Shown: piece by piece, positions 30,242 to 39,025 of the stretch
Layout: every line of letters begins with the position of its first letter
Numbering within the stretch: position 1 is the stretch's first letter
Source of the DNA: Cohaesibacter marisflavi
GTDB taxonomy: Bacteria; Pseudomonadota; Alphaproteobacteria; Rhizobiales; Cohaesibacteraceae
DNA length: 64,000 nucleotides
Direction: 5' to 3'
Assembly (NCBI RefSeq): GCF_900115225.1
Contig: NZ_FOVR01000009.1
Span: forward strand, 147,259-211,258
Translations under genes and position numbers: made by a program
Notes under the pieces: generated by a model
Seen by the model: the letters and a program-made list of their open reading frames with translations, nothing else
Told to the model about the DNA's origin: nothing
The model's database searches: none

Positions 30242-31159
30242 ATGTATATCTATATTCTGAAACGGCTTGGTCTTGCCTTACTGGTGGCTTTCACCGTATC
30301 CGCAATCAGCTTCAGCCTGCTCTTCATGGCCGGTGATCCCGCCATCGCAATTGCAGGAGAAAACGCGTCCATGGAAGACATCCAGATGGTCAATGACCGC
30401 TATGGATTTGATCGCCCCATCGTCGTGCAATATTTCGAATGGCTGGGCAAGGCTGCCTCTGGAGACCTGGGCAACAGCTGGTATTTCGATCTGCCTGTTT
30501 CCGACCTCATTGTAGATCGCTTGAGCGTTACCATGCTTCTGGGATTGCTCAGCATCAGTTTCGCGCTTTTGCTGGCCATCCCCATGGGCGTTGCCGCAGC
30601 GATGAAACCAAACTCCCTCATCGACCGCGCCGCCCTGTTCATCTCGGTGGTCGGTCAGGCCATCCCGTCCTTCTGGTTCGGGCTGATCCTGATCGTGGTC
30701 TTTTCCATCAAGCTGGGGCTTGTACCCGCCTCCGGCTCGACAAGCTGGGCTCATTTCATCCTGCCCACGATCGTTCTAGGCTATTACGCCACCCCGGCCA
30801 TCATGCGCCTCACCCGAGCAGGCATGCTCGAAGTGTTGAGCGCAGATTATATCCGCACCGCGCGCGCCAAGGGGTTGGACAGTCGCAAGATCATGTTCAA
30901 GCACGCCCTGCGCAATGCCATCATTCCGGTGATCAGTCTTGCTGCCGTGCAGATGGGCTTCATGCTGGGTGGGTCCATTGTGGTGGAAAGCATTTTCGCG
31001 CTGCATGGCGCGGGCTTCCTCGCCTGGGAATCCATTTCCCGAAATGACCTGCCAACCATGCAGGCCCTCATCCTCATCTTCTCGATGTTCTACATCTTCT
31101 TCACCTTCCTGGCAGATATCCTCAACGCCTGGATGGATCCACGCCTGCGCATCGCCTGA
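30242..31159 (+). CDS. Peptide ABC transporter permease (DppB type)
   Basis: Inner-membrane permease, 305 residues. It starts MYIYILKRLGLALLVAFTVS, and the DppB-type stretch DYIRTARAKGLDSRKIMFKH (the EAA loop) is followed by ALRNAIIPVISL. It ends WMDPRLRIA as in the family. First of two permeases. Confidence 0.95.
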   Translation: MYIYILKRLGLALLVAFTVSAISFSLLFMAGDPAIAIAGENASMEDIQMVNDRYGFDRPIVVQYFEWLGKAASGDLGNSWYFDLPVSDLIVDRLSVTMLLGLLSISFALLLAIPMGVAAAMKPNSLIDRAALFISVVGQAIPSFWFGLILIVVFSIKLGLVPASGSTSWAHFILPTIVLGYYATPAIMRLTRAGMLEVLSADYIRTARAKGLDSRKIMFKHALRNAIIPVISLAAVQMGFMLGGSIVVESIFALHGAGFLAWESISRNDLPTMQALILIFSMFYIFFTFLADILNAWMDPRLRIA

Positions 31160-31177
31160 TAGGGAACGGAGAAAATC

Positions 31178-32113
31178 ATGTCAGAGACATCCATCACCTC
31201 GGCCTCGACCGAGAAAAAGGCATCTGCCCCCAAAAAGCAGAAGACGCCGGTTCATCAGCTTTCACCGCGCGCCAAGATGTTGCATCGGGCGCTGCGCCAC
31301 AAAGGCTTGCTGTTTGGCCTGTTCGTCATGGCGATCATCGTGATTGTCGCCCTGTTCGCGCCGCTGCTTGCCGGTCATGACCCCTATAGCCAAAGCCTGC
31401 TCGCCCGCATGAAGCCGCCAGTCTTTCTTGGTGGCACATGGGAGCACCCACTCGGCACGGACGCCCTTGGCCGCGACTATCTTGCCCGCCTTGTCTATGG
31501 CGCCCGCATTTCGCTGCTGATTGGCCTCATCGCAGCCACTATCTCGGCATGCATCGGCACCTTCATGGGCGTTCTGGCCGGCTATTTCGGCGGCCGTATC
31601 GACCTGATTGTGACCTTCTTCATCAATGTGCGCCTCGCCATGCCGGTGGTTCTGGTGGCGCTGGCTGTCGTGGCCCTGTTTGGCGGGTCTCTGCTCGTTG
31701 TCGTCTCCGTGCTTGGCCTGCTGCTCTGGGATCGCTTCGCCGTGGTCATGCGCGCAGCCACCATGCAGGTACGCAAGCTGGAATATGTTGCCGCAGCTCA
31801 AGTGCTCGGAGCCTCTCTGCCGCGCGTGCTTATCAAGGATATCCTGCCGAACGTGATGAACCATCTGATCGTCATATTCACGCTTGAAATGGCCCATGCC
31901 ATCATTCTTGAAGCCGCCCTCAGCTTCCTTGGCCTTGGCGTTCAGCCACCAACCCCGTCCTGGGGCCTGATGATCTCTGAAGGCAAAGAAATGCTGCTGT
32001 TCGAAAGCTGGCTGATCACCATCCCGGGTATCGCCCTGTTCTTTCTCGTCCTGTCCATCAACATGCTTGGCGACGGCATCCGCGACGTCACCGCACCGGA
32101 GGGCCGCAACTGA
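31178..32113 (+). CDS. Peptide ABC transporter permease (DppC type)
   Basis: Second permease, 311 residues, with a charged N-terminal tail of about 40 residues before the first membrane segment. EHPLGTDALGRDYLARLVYG and the EAA-like loop KLEYVAAAQVLGASLPRVL are DppC features. Its stop codon overlaps the start of the ATPase gene by one base. Confidence 0.95.
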   Translation: MSETSITSASTEKKASAPKKQKTPVHQLSPRAKMLHRALRHKGLLFGLFVMAIIVIVALFAPLLAGHDPYSQSLLARMKPPVFLGGTWEHPLGTDALGRDYLARLVYGARISLLIGLIAATISACIGTFMGVLAGYFGGRIDLIVTFFINVRLAMPVVLVALAVVALFGGSLLVVVSVLGLLLWDRFAVVMRAATMQVRKLEYVAAAQVLGASLPRVLIKDILPNVMNHLIVIFTLEMAHAIILEAALSFLGLGVQPPTPSWGLMISEGKEMLLFESWLITIPGIALFFLVLSINMLGDGIRDVTAPEGRN

Positions 32114-33798
32114 TGACCGACCCTATTCTCACCATCAAGAATCTGACCGTCGATCTGCCAGAAGGCGGCGATCGCCCCCATGCGGTCGAGAAGCTCTCGG
32201 TTGACATTGCCCCAAAGGAAATCGTCTGCATCGTCGGCGAATCCGGTTCGGGCAAGTCCATCACCTCCTTCACCACCATGGGCCTCTTGCCGAAGGCTCT
32301 GAAGCCTTCAACCGGTGAAGTGATCTTTGAAGGGCAGGATGTGCTCAAGCTCTCCCCGAGGGAACATGCCAAGCTGCGCGGTAGCCGCATGGCCATGATC
32401 TTTCAGGAACCTATGAGCGCACTCAATCCCTGCTACACTGTCGGAGATCAGATCGAGGAAGTGTTCGAGCAGCATACCAGCCTGTCCAAAGCCGAACGCA
32501 AGGCCAAGACCATCAAGCTGCTGGACGAAGTACAGCTTCCGGAACCGGAACGGATCTACTCCTCCTATCCCCATCAGCTCTCCGGTGGTCAGCGCCAGCG
32601 CATCGTCATCGCCATTGCCCTTGCGCTCGATCCGTCCCTGCTGATCGCAGACGAACCGACCACCGCGCTCGACCTGTCCACGCAGGCCCAGATTCTCCAT
32701 CTGTTCAAGGAACTGCGCGAAAAACATTCCGCCGGCATCATGTTCGTGACCCACGACTTCGACGTGGTGGCAGAGATTGCCGACAAGGTTGTCGTCATGA
32801 AAGAGGGCAAGATCGTTGAGCAGGGCACAGCCGAAGAAGTGCTCAACCGCCCCAAACATCCCTACACCCGCAAGCTGATTGACGCAGTGCCCCGCCGTAC
32901 AGGCTCAGTGAATGCCCACATGACGGAAAAACACAAGGTGATGGAAGTACTTGGCCTCAACAAGACCTTCCACACAAAGGGCACCATGTTCAAACCGTCC
33001 CGCACGGTGCATGCCTGCAAGGATATCAACTTCATCGTCCATCGCGGCGAAACGCTGGGCATCGTGGGCGAATCCGGCTCGGGTAAATCAACGCTCGTCA
33101 AATGCCTCATTCGCCTTGAAGATCCAGACAGCGGCTCGGTCATCATCGACGGCAGCGATATCGCGCAATTCACGCCAAAGCTACTGCATCCCTATCGCAA
33201 GAGCATCCAGATCGTCTTTCAGGACCCTTATGGCTCGCTCAACCCGCGCCGCACGATCGGCGACCAGCTGGTAGAGGGACCGATCAATTTCGGCGAAGAC
33301 CGCGCCCATGCCATGGAACGGGCCAAGAAGCTGATGGAAATCGTCCGGTTGGAGCAGGATGCGCTCTATCGCTATCCCGCCCAGTTCTCCGGCGGTCAGC
33401 GCCAGCGCATCTGCATCGCTCGCGCGCTGATGGTCGAGCCCGAAGTGCTCATTGCCGACGAAGCCGTCTCGGCGCTGGACGTGTCCGTGCAGAAGGAAGT
33501 GCTCAAGCTGCTCAACGAGATTCGTGATGAAATGGGCCTGACGGTTCTCTTCATCACCCATGACCTGCGCGTTGCCGCCCAGATCTGCGACAATCTTGTG
33601 GTCATGCAGAATGGCGAAATCGTGGAACGGGGCAATGTCGACGAAGTCTTCGGACATCCCAAACACGACTATACCAAGAAATTGCTCTCGGCCCAGCCCG
33701 GCCAGAACTGGAATGTCCCTGACATCTCCAAACTCCCCCCCGTTGATCCGGCTTTGCTGGATCAGGCCTTGAACCAGCCCATGGGGGCGGTCAGATGA
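32113..33798 (+). CDS. Fused dipeptide ABC transporter ATPase (DppD-DppF)
   Basis: Two complete ATPase halves in one 561-residue chain. The first (about 1-270) has Walker A GESGSGKSIT, signature LSGGQRQRIVIAIA and DEPTTALDLS. The second (about 275-545) has [25 protein letters not shown] and DEAVSALDVS. Dipeptide systems usually encode these as two genes; fused forms such as YejF/GsiA are well known. It overlaps the next gene by 4 bases. Confidence 0.96.
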   Translation: MTDPILTIKNLTVDLPEGGDRPHAVEKLSVDIAPKEIVCIVGESGSGKSITSFTTMGLLPKALKPSTGEVIFEGQDVLKLSPREHAKLRGSRMAMIFQEPMSALNPCYTVGDQIEEVFEQHTSLSKAERKAKTIKLLDEVQLPEPERIYSSYPHQLSGGQRQRIVIAIALALDPSLLIADEPTTALDLSTQAQILHLFKELREKHSAGIMFVTHDFDVVAEIADKVVVMKEGKIVEQGTAEEVLNRPKHPYTRKLIDAVPRRTGSVNAHMTEKHKVMEVLGLNKTFHTKGTMFKPSRTVHACKDINFIVHRGETLGIVGESGSGKSTLVKCLIRLEDPDSGSVIIDGSDIAQFTPKLLHPYRKSIQIVFQDPYGSLNPRRTIGDQLVEGPINFGEDRAHAMERAKKLMEIVRLEQDALYRYPAQFSGGQRQRICIARALMVEPEVLIADEAVSALDVSVQKEVLKLLNEIRDEMGLTVLFITHDLRVAAQICDNLVVMQNGEIVERGNVDEVFGHPKHDYTKKLLSAQPGQNWNVPDISKLPPVDPALLDQALNQPMGAVR

Positions 33799-35372
33799 GT
33801 GGCAATTTCTCTCGCTCTCAATCCACCCGCAAACCGGGTGTAACAGCAACAAGCGGCGGCGTTGTCGCCGCCCAACATGCTCTGGCCGCTGAAGCTGGAG
33901 CCCAAGTTCTGGCCGCCGGTGGCGACGCGGTGGACGCAGCCGTAGCCGTTAGTTTCGCCATCGGCGTGCTGGAGCCCTGGATGTCCGGCCCCATGGGGGG
34001 CGGCGCGATGATGCTCTGGCGAGCGGACGAGAAAAAGCCTTATGCCCTACACTATGGCATGCGGTCCTCAACCAGCCTTGATGTGTCCCACTATCCCCTC
34101 TCTGGAGCAGGCAAGGCATCGGATCTCTTTCCCTGGGAAGCCGTGGTTGAGGATCGCAATGTCACAGGCGCATCCTCTATCGCCGTGCCCGGCACGGTGG
34201 CCGGTGCGGCAGAAGCCCATCGACGCTTCGGAAAGCTGCCATGGCGTGATCTGCTGCAGCCAGCCATTGCCCATGCCAAAGCCGGCATGCATGTGGACTG
34301 GTACGCGGCCCTCATCATCGCCTCTTCGGCCAGAGAGCTGGCAAAGGACAAGGACGCCGCGGCATTGTTCCTTGAAGATGGTCAATGGCCCAAGATCTTT
34401 GGCTGGACGGCTCTTTCCGATATCCGCCTTGACCAGTCCGGACATGCTGCAACCCTTGAGCGCCTTGCCGAAGCGGGAGCCGAGGATTTCTATACCGGCG
34501 ACATTGGCGCGGCCCTTATCAAGGATGTAACCGACAAGGGCGGGTTCCTCACTGCCGAGGATATGGCCAGCTACCGCGCCGAGTGGCAGGATCCGCTGCA
34601 TATCCCTTACAATGGCGCCAACATCTGGGCCGTTCCGACCCTCACTGCAGGCCCCACTCTTGCGCACGCCATAAGCCACTGGCAAAGCGCCTACACACCA
34701 TCAACTGTGCCAGACGGAACGAGCTTTGCCGCCATGGCCGAAGCCATGCGTGCCGCCTATGAGGATCGCCTCACCAATATGGGCGATCATGAAAGCGCCA
34801 AGGCCCCGGGCTGCACCACCCATTTCTCCATCGTCGACAAAGACGGCAACATGGTCGCCATGACGCAGACCCTGCTCTCCATCTTCGGCTCGCGCACCCT
34901 GTCGCCCTCCACCGGCCTGATGATGAATAATGGCATCATGTGGTTCGATCCCGAGCAGGGAAAACCCAATTCCCTGGCTCCGGGCAAACGCTGCCTGATG
35001 AATGTCTGCCCCGTGATTGGCGAAAAAGGCGAACGCCGTTTTGCACTGGGCGCTTCAGGCGGACGCAAGATCATGCCCGCAGTGGGACAAATCTCGTCAT
35101 TCCTGCTTGACTATGGCATGTCAATGCAGGATGCCATAGAGGCCCCTCGTATCGACGTTTCAGGCGGCGACACGATCGTCGCCGACGAGCGCCTTTCAGA
35201 TGATGTCACCGACGCCCTGTCGGCCCGCTGGTCTCTGGCAACAGCAAAGCGCATGCCCTTCCCCTATGCCTTCGCCTGCCCGGCTGGCGTTTTGCGTGAC
35301 GGAAGCACCAATTCCGGCACCACAGAAACCTTTTCCCCATGGGGCGATGGCATTGCAGAAGTCAGGGACTGA
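33795..35372 (+). CDS. Gamma-glutamyltransferase-like Ntn hydrolase
   Basis: A 525-residue member of the gamma-glutamyltransferase/cephalosporin acylase family. The precursor should cleave itself before Thr341 in CTTHFSIVDKDGNMVAMTQT to give two subunits, Thr341 being the nucleophile. No signal peptide is seen (MSGNFSRSQSTRKPGV), so it should act in the cytoplasm on imported substrate, unlike the periplasmic E. coli enzyme. The region that carries the conserved Ser-Ser pair in classical GGT reads GKRCLMNVCPVIGEKG, so substrate preference may differ. It overlaps the ATPase gene, linking hydrolysis to uptake. Confidence 0.88.
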   Translation: MSGNFSRSQSTRKPGVTATSGGVVAAQHALAAEAGAQVLAAGGDAVDAAVAVSFAIGVLEPWMSGPMGGGAMMLWRADEKKPYALHYGMRSSTSLDVSHYPLSGAGKASDLFPWEAVVEDRNVTGASSIAVPGTVAGAAEAHRRFGKLPWRDLLQPAIAHAKAGMHVDWYAALIIASSARELAKDKDAAALFLEDGQWPKIFGWTALSDIRLDQSGHAATLERLAEAGAEDFYTGDIGAALIKDVTDKGGFLTAEDMASYRAEWQDPLHIPYNGANIWAVPTLTAGPTLAHAISHWQSAYTPSTVPDGTSFAAMAEAMRAAYEDRLTNMGDHESAKAPGCTTHFSIVDKDGNMVAMTQTLLSIFGSRTLSPSTGLMMNNGIMWFDPEQGKPNSLAPGKRCLMNVCPVIGEKGERRFALGASGGRKIMPAVGQISSFLLDYGMSMQDAIEAPRIDVSGGDTIVADERLSDDVTDALSARWSLATAKRMPFPYAFACPAGVLRDGSTNSGTTETFSPWGDGIAEVRD

Positions 35373-35463
35373 CCTGACCTCTGCCCCCGCCATTGCCCTG
35401 AGCCCGCCCGGACGGTCGCCGCCCGAAACCGTTTAAAATTTGACAAGAATAGAGAGCAGACAG

Positions 35464-36864
35464 ATGAGTGATCGCAATAAGGCTCTGGCCATCAGCGCCA
35501 GCTATTTTGATGAGGGCACCTTCCTCTCGGACATCAAGCGCCTTGTCTCACACCCGACCGAAAGTCAGGACCCGCGCGGCAAGCCTTATCTTCTGGCCTA
35601 TCTCACGGACGAAATGCAGCCCCTACTTGAAGGCCTCGGCTTCAGCTGTAAAATCTTTGACAACCCTCAGGAAGATGCGCCTCCCATCATGGTGGCCGAG
35701 CGCATGGAAGATCCGGCCCTGCCAACGGTGCTGAGCTACGGTCATGGCGATGTCATCCGCGCGCAGGAAACCCAGTGGCGCGAAGGGCTCTCCCCCTTTG
35801 ACATGGTTGAAGAGGGTGACAAGGTCTATGGCCGTGGCGCTGCCGACAACAAGGGCCAGCATCTCATCAACATCAAATCCATGGCGGCCGTCATCGAGGC
35901 AGAAGGCAAGCTGGGATTCAACGCCAAGATCCTGCTGGAAATGGCTGAAGAGTGCGGCTCCCCTGGGCTAAAGACCTTCTGCGAACAGCATAAGGAGCTG
36001 CTCGCCGCCGATGTGCTCATCGCATCCGATGGCCCGCGCCTTTCCCCCGCAGCTCCAACCATCTTCACCGGCTCGCGCGGTGGCGAACTGTTCGACATGG
36101 TGGTGGACCTGCGTGAAAGTGCCAATCATTCGGGCAACTTTGGCGGCCTGATTGCCGATCCGGCCATCATTCTGGCCCACGCGATTGCTTCCATCACCGA
36201 TGAACGTGGCCAGATCCAGATCCCAGAATGGCGCCCGACCAGCCTCACCCCGCGCATTCGCGAAGTGATCTCGGCGCTACCACCCGTCGACACTGGCTCC
36301 ATCGAGATCGATGAGAACTGGGGCGAAGAAAGCCTCACCCCGCAGGAACGTGTCCTTGGCTGGAACAGCTTTGCCGTGCTCGCCATGAAATCCGGCGTGC
36401 CGGAGGCCCCCGTCAACGCCATTTCCGGCTATGCCAAAGCCACCTGCCAATTGCGCTTCGTTGTTGGCACCGACCCCGATGACATTATTCCGGCGCTGCG
36501 TCGTCATCTGGCAGCCAAAGGCTTTGACAAGGTCGAGGTCGTCAAGGCCGAACGCCATGCCTTCCCGGCCACGCGCCTTGATCCGGACCATCCATGGGTC
36601 CGCTTTGCCGCCAAATCCCTCGAAGCATCCACAGGCACCAAGCCGCACATCCTGCCAAACCTTGGCGGCTCCCTGCCCAATGACTGCTTTGCCGATGTGC
36701 TGGGCCTGCCAACCATCTGGATTCCGCACAGCTATGCGGCCTGCAGCCAGCATGCCCCCAACGAGCATATCCTCAAATCCCTTTCCCGACAGGCCCTGCA
36801 AGGCATGACGGGGCTGTTCTGGGACATCGCCGCCAAAGGGGCGGTGCCTTCCGAAGGAGAATAA
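35464..36864 (+). CDS. M20 family metallopeptidase
   Basis: A 466-residue zinc peptidase/deacylase of the M20 family. Metal ligands are visible in SYGHGDVIRAQETQW (His), GRGAADNKGQHLINIKS (Asp) and EMAEECGSPGL (Glu-Glu, with the base). The ATG at 35464 was chosen over a TTG at 35440. It could split dipeptides or N-acyl amino acids released from the imported compound. The length and architecture resemble carnosinase-like/DapE-like M20 members. Confidence 0.93.
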   Translation: MSDRNKALAISASYFDEGTFLSDIKRLVSHPTESQDPRGKPYLLAYLTDEMQPLLEGLGFSCKIFDNPQEDAPPIMVAERMEDPALPTVLSYGHGDVIRAQETQWREGLSPFDMVEEGDKVYGRGAADNKGQHLINIKSMAAVIEAEGKLGFNAKILLEMAEECGSPGLKTFCEQHKELLAADVLIASDGPRLSPAAPTIFTGSRGGELFDMVVDLRESANHSGNFGGLIADPAIILAHAIASITDERGQIQIPEWRPTSLTPRIREVISALPPVDTGSIEIDENWGEESLTPQERVLGWNSFAVLAMKSGVPEAPVNAISGYAKATCQLRFVVGTDPDDIIPALRRHLAAKGFDKVEVVKAERHAFPATRLDPDHPWVRFAAKSLEASTGTKPHILPNLGGSLPNDCFADVLGLPTIWIPHSYAACSQHAPNEHILKSLSRQALQGMTGLFWDIAAKGAVPSEGE

Positions 36865-36867
36865 AAC

Positions 36868-37683
36868 ATGGCAGCAACCCTCACGCTTTTTGCAGTCATC
36901 GCTGGCGCGGGTGCCATTGCGGGCATCATCTCAGGCCTTCTGGGCGTGGGAGGCGGTATCATCCTTGTGCCCGCCTTCTTCTATGCCTTCTCTTCTTTGG
37001 GTTACCAGCCCGAACAGCTCATGCAAATTTGCGTGGCGACTTCCACGGGCACCATCATATTCACCTCGATCCGCTCGGTGCTGGCACACAACAAACGCGG
37101 CGCGGTTAGCGTCGAGTTGATCAAGACATGGGGCCCGTTCATTGCCTTTGGATCGGTGGTTGGTGTGTTCGCGGCAGCCTCCCTGCGCTCCCATGAGCTG
37201 CAACTTGTCTTTGGCTGCATCGGCATCATGCTGGGCCTTTACATGCTGCTCGGCAAGAAGGACTGGCGCCTTTCAACCGAATTGCCCGGCCGCATCCTCA
37301 GCAAGATCTACCCCATCATAATCGGCTTCTTCTCGGCTCTCATGGGCATTGGCGGCGGCTCATTCACCGTGCCACTGCTGACCGCCTATAACGTACCCCC
37401 GCACAAGGCTGTCGGCACGTCCCCCGGCTTCGGGCTGATGATTTCCATCCCCGGCTTCATCACCTTTCTCACGCAAGGCTGGGATATCACCGGCAAGCCT
37501 CCCTTCACCGTCGGCTATGTCAACCTGCCCGCGGTTGTCGTCATCGTCATGACCACCATGCTGACCGTACCGCTTGGGGTGCGTCTGGCCCATTCCCTCT
37601 CGCCCAAGCAGCTGCGCATCGTCTTTGCCTTCACAATCCTTATCCTGACAGGCAACATGCTCCGAAAGGCGCTGATGGCATGA
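36868..37683 (+). CDS. TauE/SafE family membrane permease
   Basis: A 271-residue protein with about eight hydrophobic segments and the two repeats of the TauE/SafE family: GIISGLLGVGGGIILVPAFF near the start and FFSALMGIGGGSFTVPLLTA in the middle. Members move sulfite, sulfoacetate or other organic anions. It is packed between a peptidase and D-serine dehydratase (3-base gap, 4-base overlap). It may therefore export a breakdown product or anion of this pathway; the substrate is not known. Confidence 0.92.
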   Translation: MAATLTLFAVIAGAGAIAGIISGLLGVGGGIILVPAFFYAFSSLGYQPEQLMQICVATSTGTIIFTSIRSVLAHNKRGAVSVELIKTWGPFIAFGSVVGVFAAASLRSHELQLVFGCIGIMLGLYMLLGKKDWRLSTELPGRILSKIYPIIIGFFSALMGIGGGSFTVPLLTAYNVPPHKAVGTSPGFGLMISIPGFITFLTQGWDITGKPPFTVGYVNLPAVVVIVMTTMLTVPLGVRLAHSLSPKQLRIVFAFTILILTGNMLRKALMA

Positions 37684-39020
37684 CGCATTCTTCTCCTTTC
37701 CTCAGCAATGACGCCCTTCTAGAGCAGCTAAGGGCCGCAGAACCAACCCTCTGGTGCAATCCTGATTATGCGCCCCAGCGTGACGATGAGGCGCAAGCTG
37801 GCTTGCAGCAGGCCGTCGAGAATTGGCGCATGCTGGCGCCACTCCTCCAGCTTATTTTCCCCGAGCTGGAAGATACAGCTGGCACCATTACCTCCGATCT
37901 CATCGAAGTGGATGCTCTTCGCGCCCCTCTTGGTTATCTGGATCGCACCTTCGGGCGCCTGTTTGTCAAGGCTGACCATGCCTTGCCGGTTGCCGGATCA
38001 GTCAAGGCCCGCGGTGGCATCTATGAGGTCCTCATGACCGCCGTGAATGAAGCCCGATCCTCTGGCTTCATCGCCCCCACGGATCCTGTCTCCGCCCTCA
38101 CAGGCGCGGCCGCACACAGTTTCTTTGCCGAACGCACCATTGCTGTCGGCTCGACCGGCAATCTTGGTCTCAGCGTGGGCATTGCCGCCAGAACCCTTGG
38201 CTATAATGCCGTTGTGCATATGTCTGCCGACGCCAAGCCCTGGAAGATCGAGCGCCTGCGCCGCTTCGGTGTCAAGGTCAAGCAGCATCGTGGAGACTAT
38301 AACCTCGCCGTTTCCGCAGCCCGTGATGCTGCCAGCAAAGACCCTATGGTCTATTTTGTCGATGACGAGGATTCAGAGCTGCTCTTTTCCGGCTACAGCG
38401 CCGCTGCGCTGGAACTGGCGAGCCAGTTGATCGAGGCTGGCATCAATATCGGCCCTGATTGCCCGCTCTTTCTCTATCTTCCCTGCGGCATCGGCGGCGC
38501 ACCGGGCGGCATCGCCTATGGCGCGCGCGGTGTGTTTGGTTCCAATGTGCATTGCTTCTTTGCCGAGCCAGTGCAATCGCCTTCCGCTATGGTGCAGATG
38601 ATGCATGGTCTGGAAAAGCCAATGTCTGTTTATGATATCGGCCTGACCAACAAGACCGAAGCCGATGGCATGGCGGTTGCCACCATGTCCCATATCGTTG
38701 CCCAGAAAATGCAGCAACGCCTTGCTGGCGTTTATACCGTTGGCGATGATGATTTGATGCGACTGCTCTCCATTGCCTACGGCGCAGCCAATCTCAAGCT
38801 AGAGCCCTCAGCCACCATCGGCTTTGCTGGCCCGCATTTCATGCTTGAAACCGCGCAGGGTCAGGCTTTCAGCAGTCAGCATCTCACTCCCAAAGCGATG
38901 GAAAACGCAATTCATGTCGTCTGGACGACCGGCGGTTCTTTCGTTCCCGAGTTGCAATTCCAGTCTTTCGTGGACAAGGGCAATGCGCTTGCACCCCAAT
39001 TCGATTTGAAAAAAGGATAA
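37680..39020 (+). CDS. dsdA: D-serine ammonia-lyase (D-serine dehydratase)
   Basis: PLP enzyme that deaminates D-serine to pyruvate and ammonia. The 446-residue product has the PLP lysine Lys109 in PVAGSVKARGGIYEVL, GSTGNLGLSVGI for phosphate and cofactor binding, and PCGIGGAPGGIAYG. These and the length match bacterial DsdA (about 440). D-threonine and other beta-hydroxy D-amino acids are known minor substrates. No dsdC or dsdX is nearby. The enzyme releases 2-aminoacrylate, which the RidA encoded three genes on would detoxify. Confidence 0.95.
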   Translation: MTHSSPFLSNDALLEQLRAAEPTLWCNPDYAPQRDDEAQAGLQQAVENWRMLAPLLQLIFPELEDTAGTITSDLIEVDALRAPLGYLDRTFGRLFVKADHALPVAGSVKARGGIYEVLMTAVNEARSSGFIAPTDPVSALTGAAAHSFFAERTIAVGSTGNLGLSVGIAARTLGYNAVVHMSADAKPWKIERLRRFGVKVKQHRGDYNLAVSAARDAASKDPMVYFVDDEDSELLFSGYSAAALELASQLIEAGINIGPDCPLFLYLPCGIGGAPGGIAYGARGVFGSNVHCFFAEPVQSPSAMVQMMHGLEKPMSVYDIGLTNKTEADGMAVATMSHIVAQKMQQRLAGVYTVGDDDLMRLLSIAYGAANLKLEPSATIGFAGPHFMLETAQGQAFSSQHLTPKAMENAIHVVWTTGGSFVPELQFQSFVDKGNALAPQFDLKKG

Positions 39021-39025
39021 AGAAA

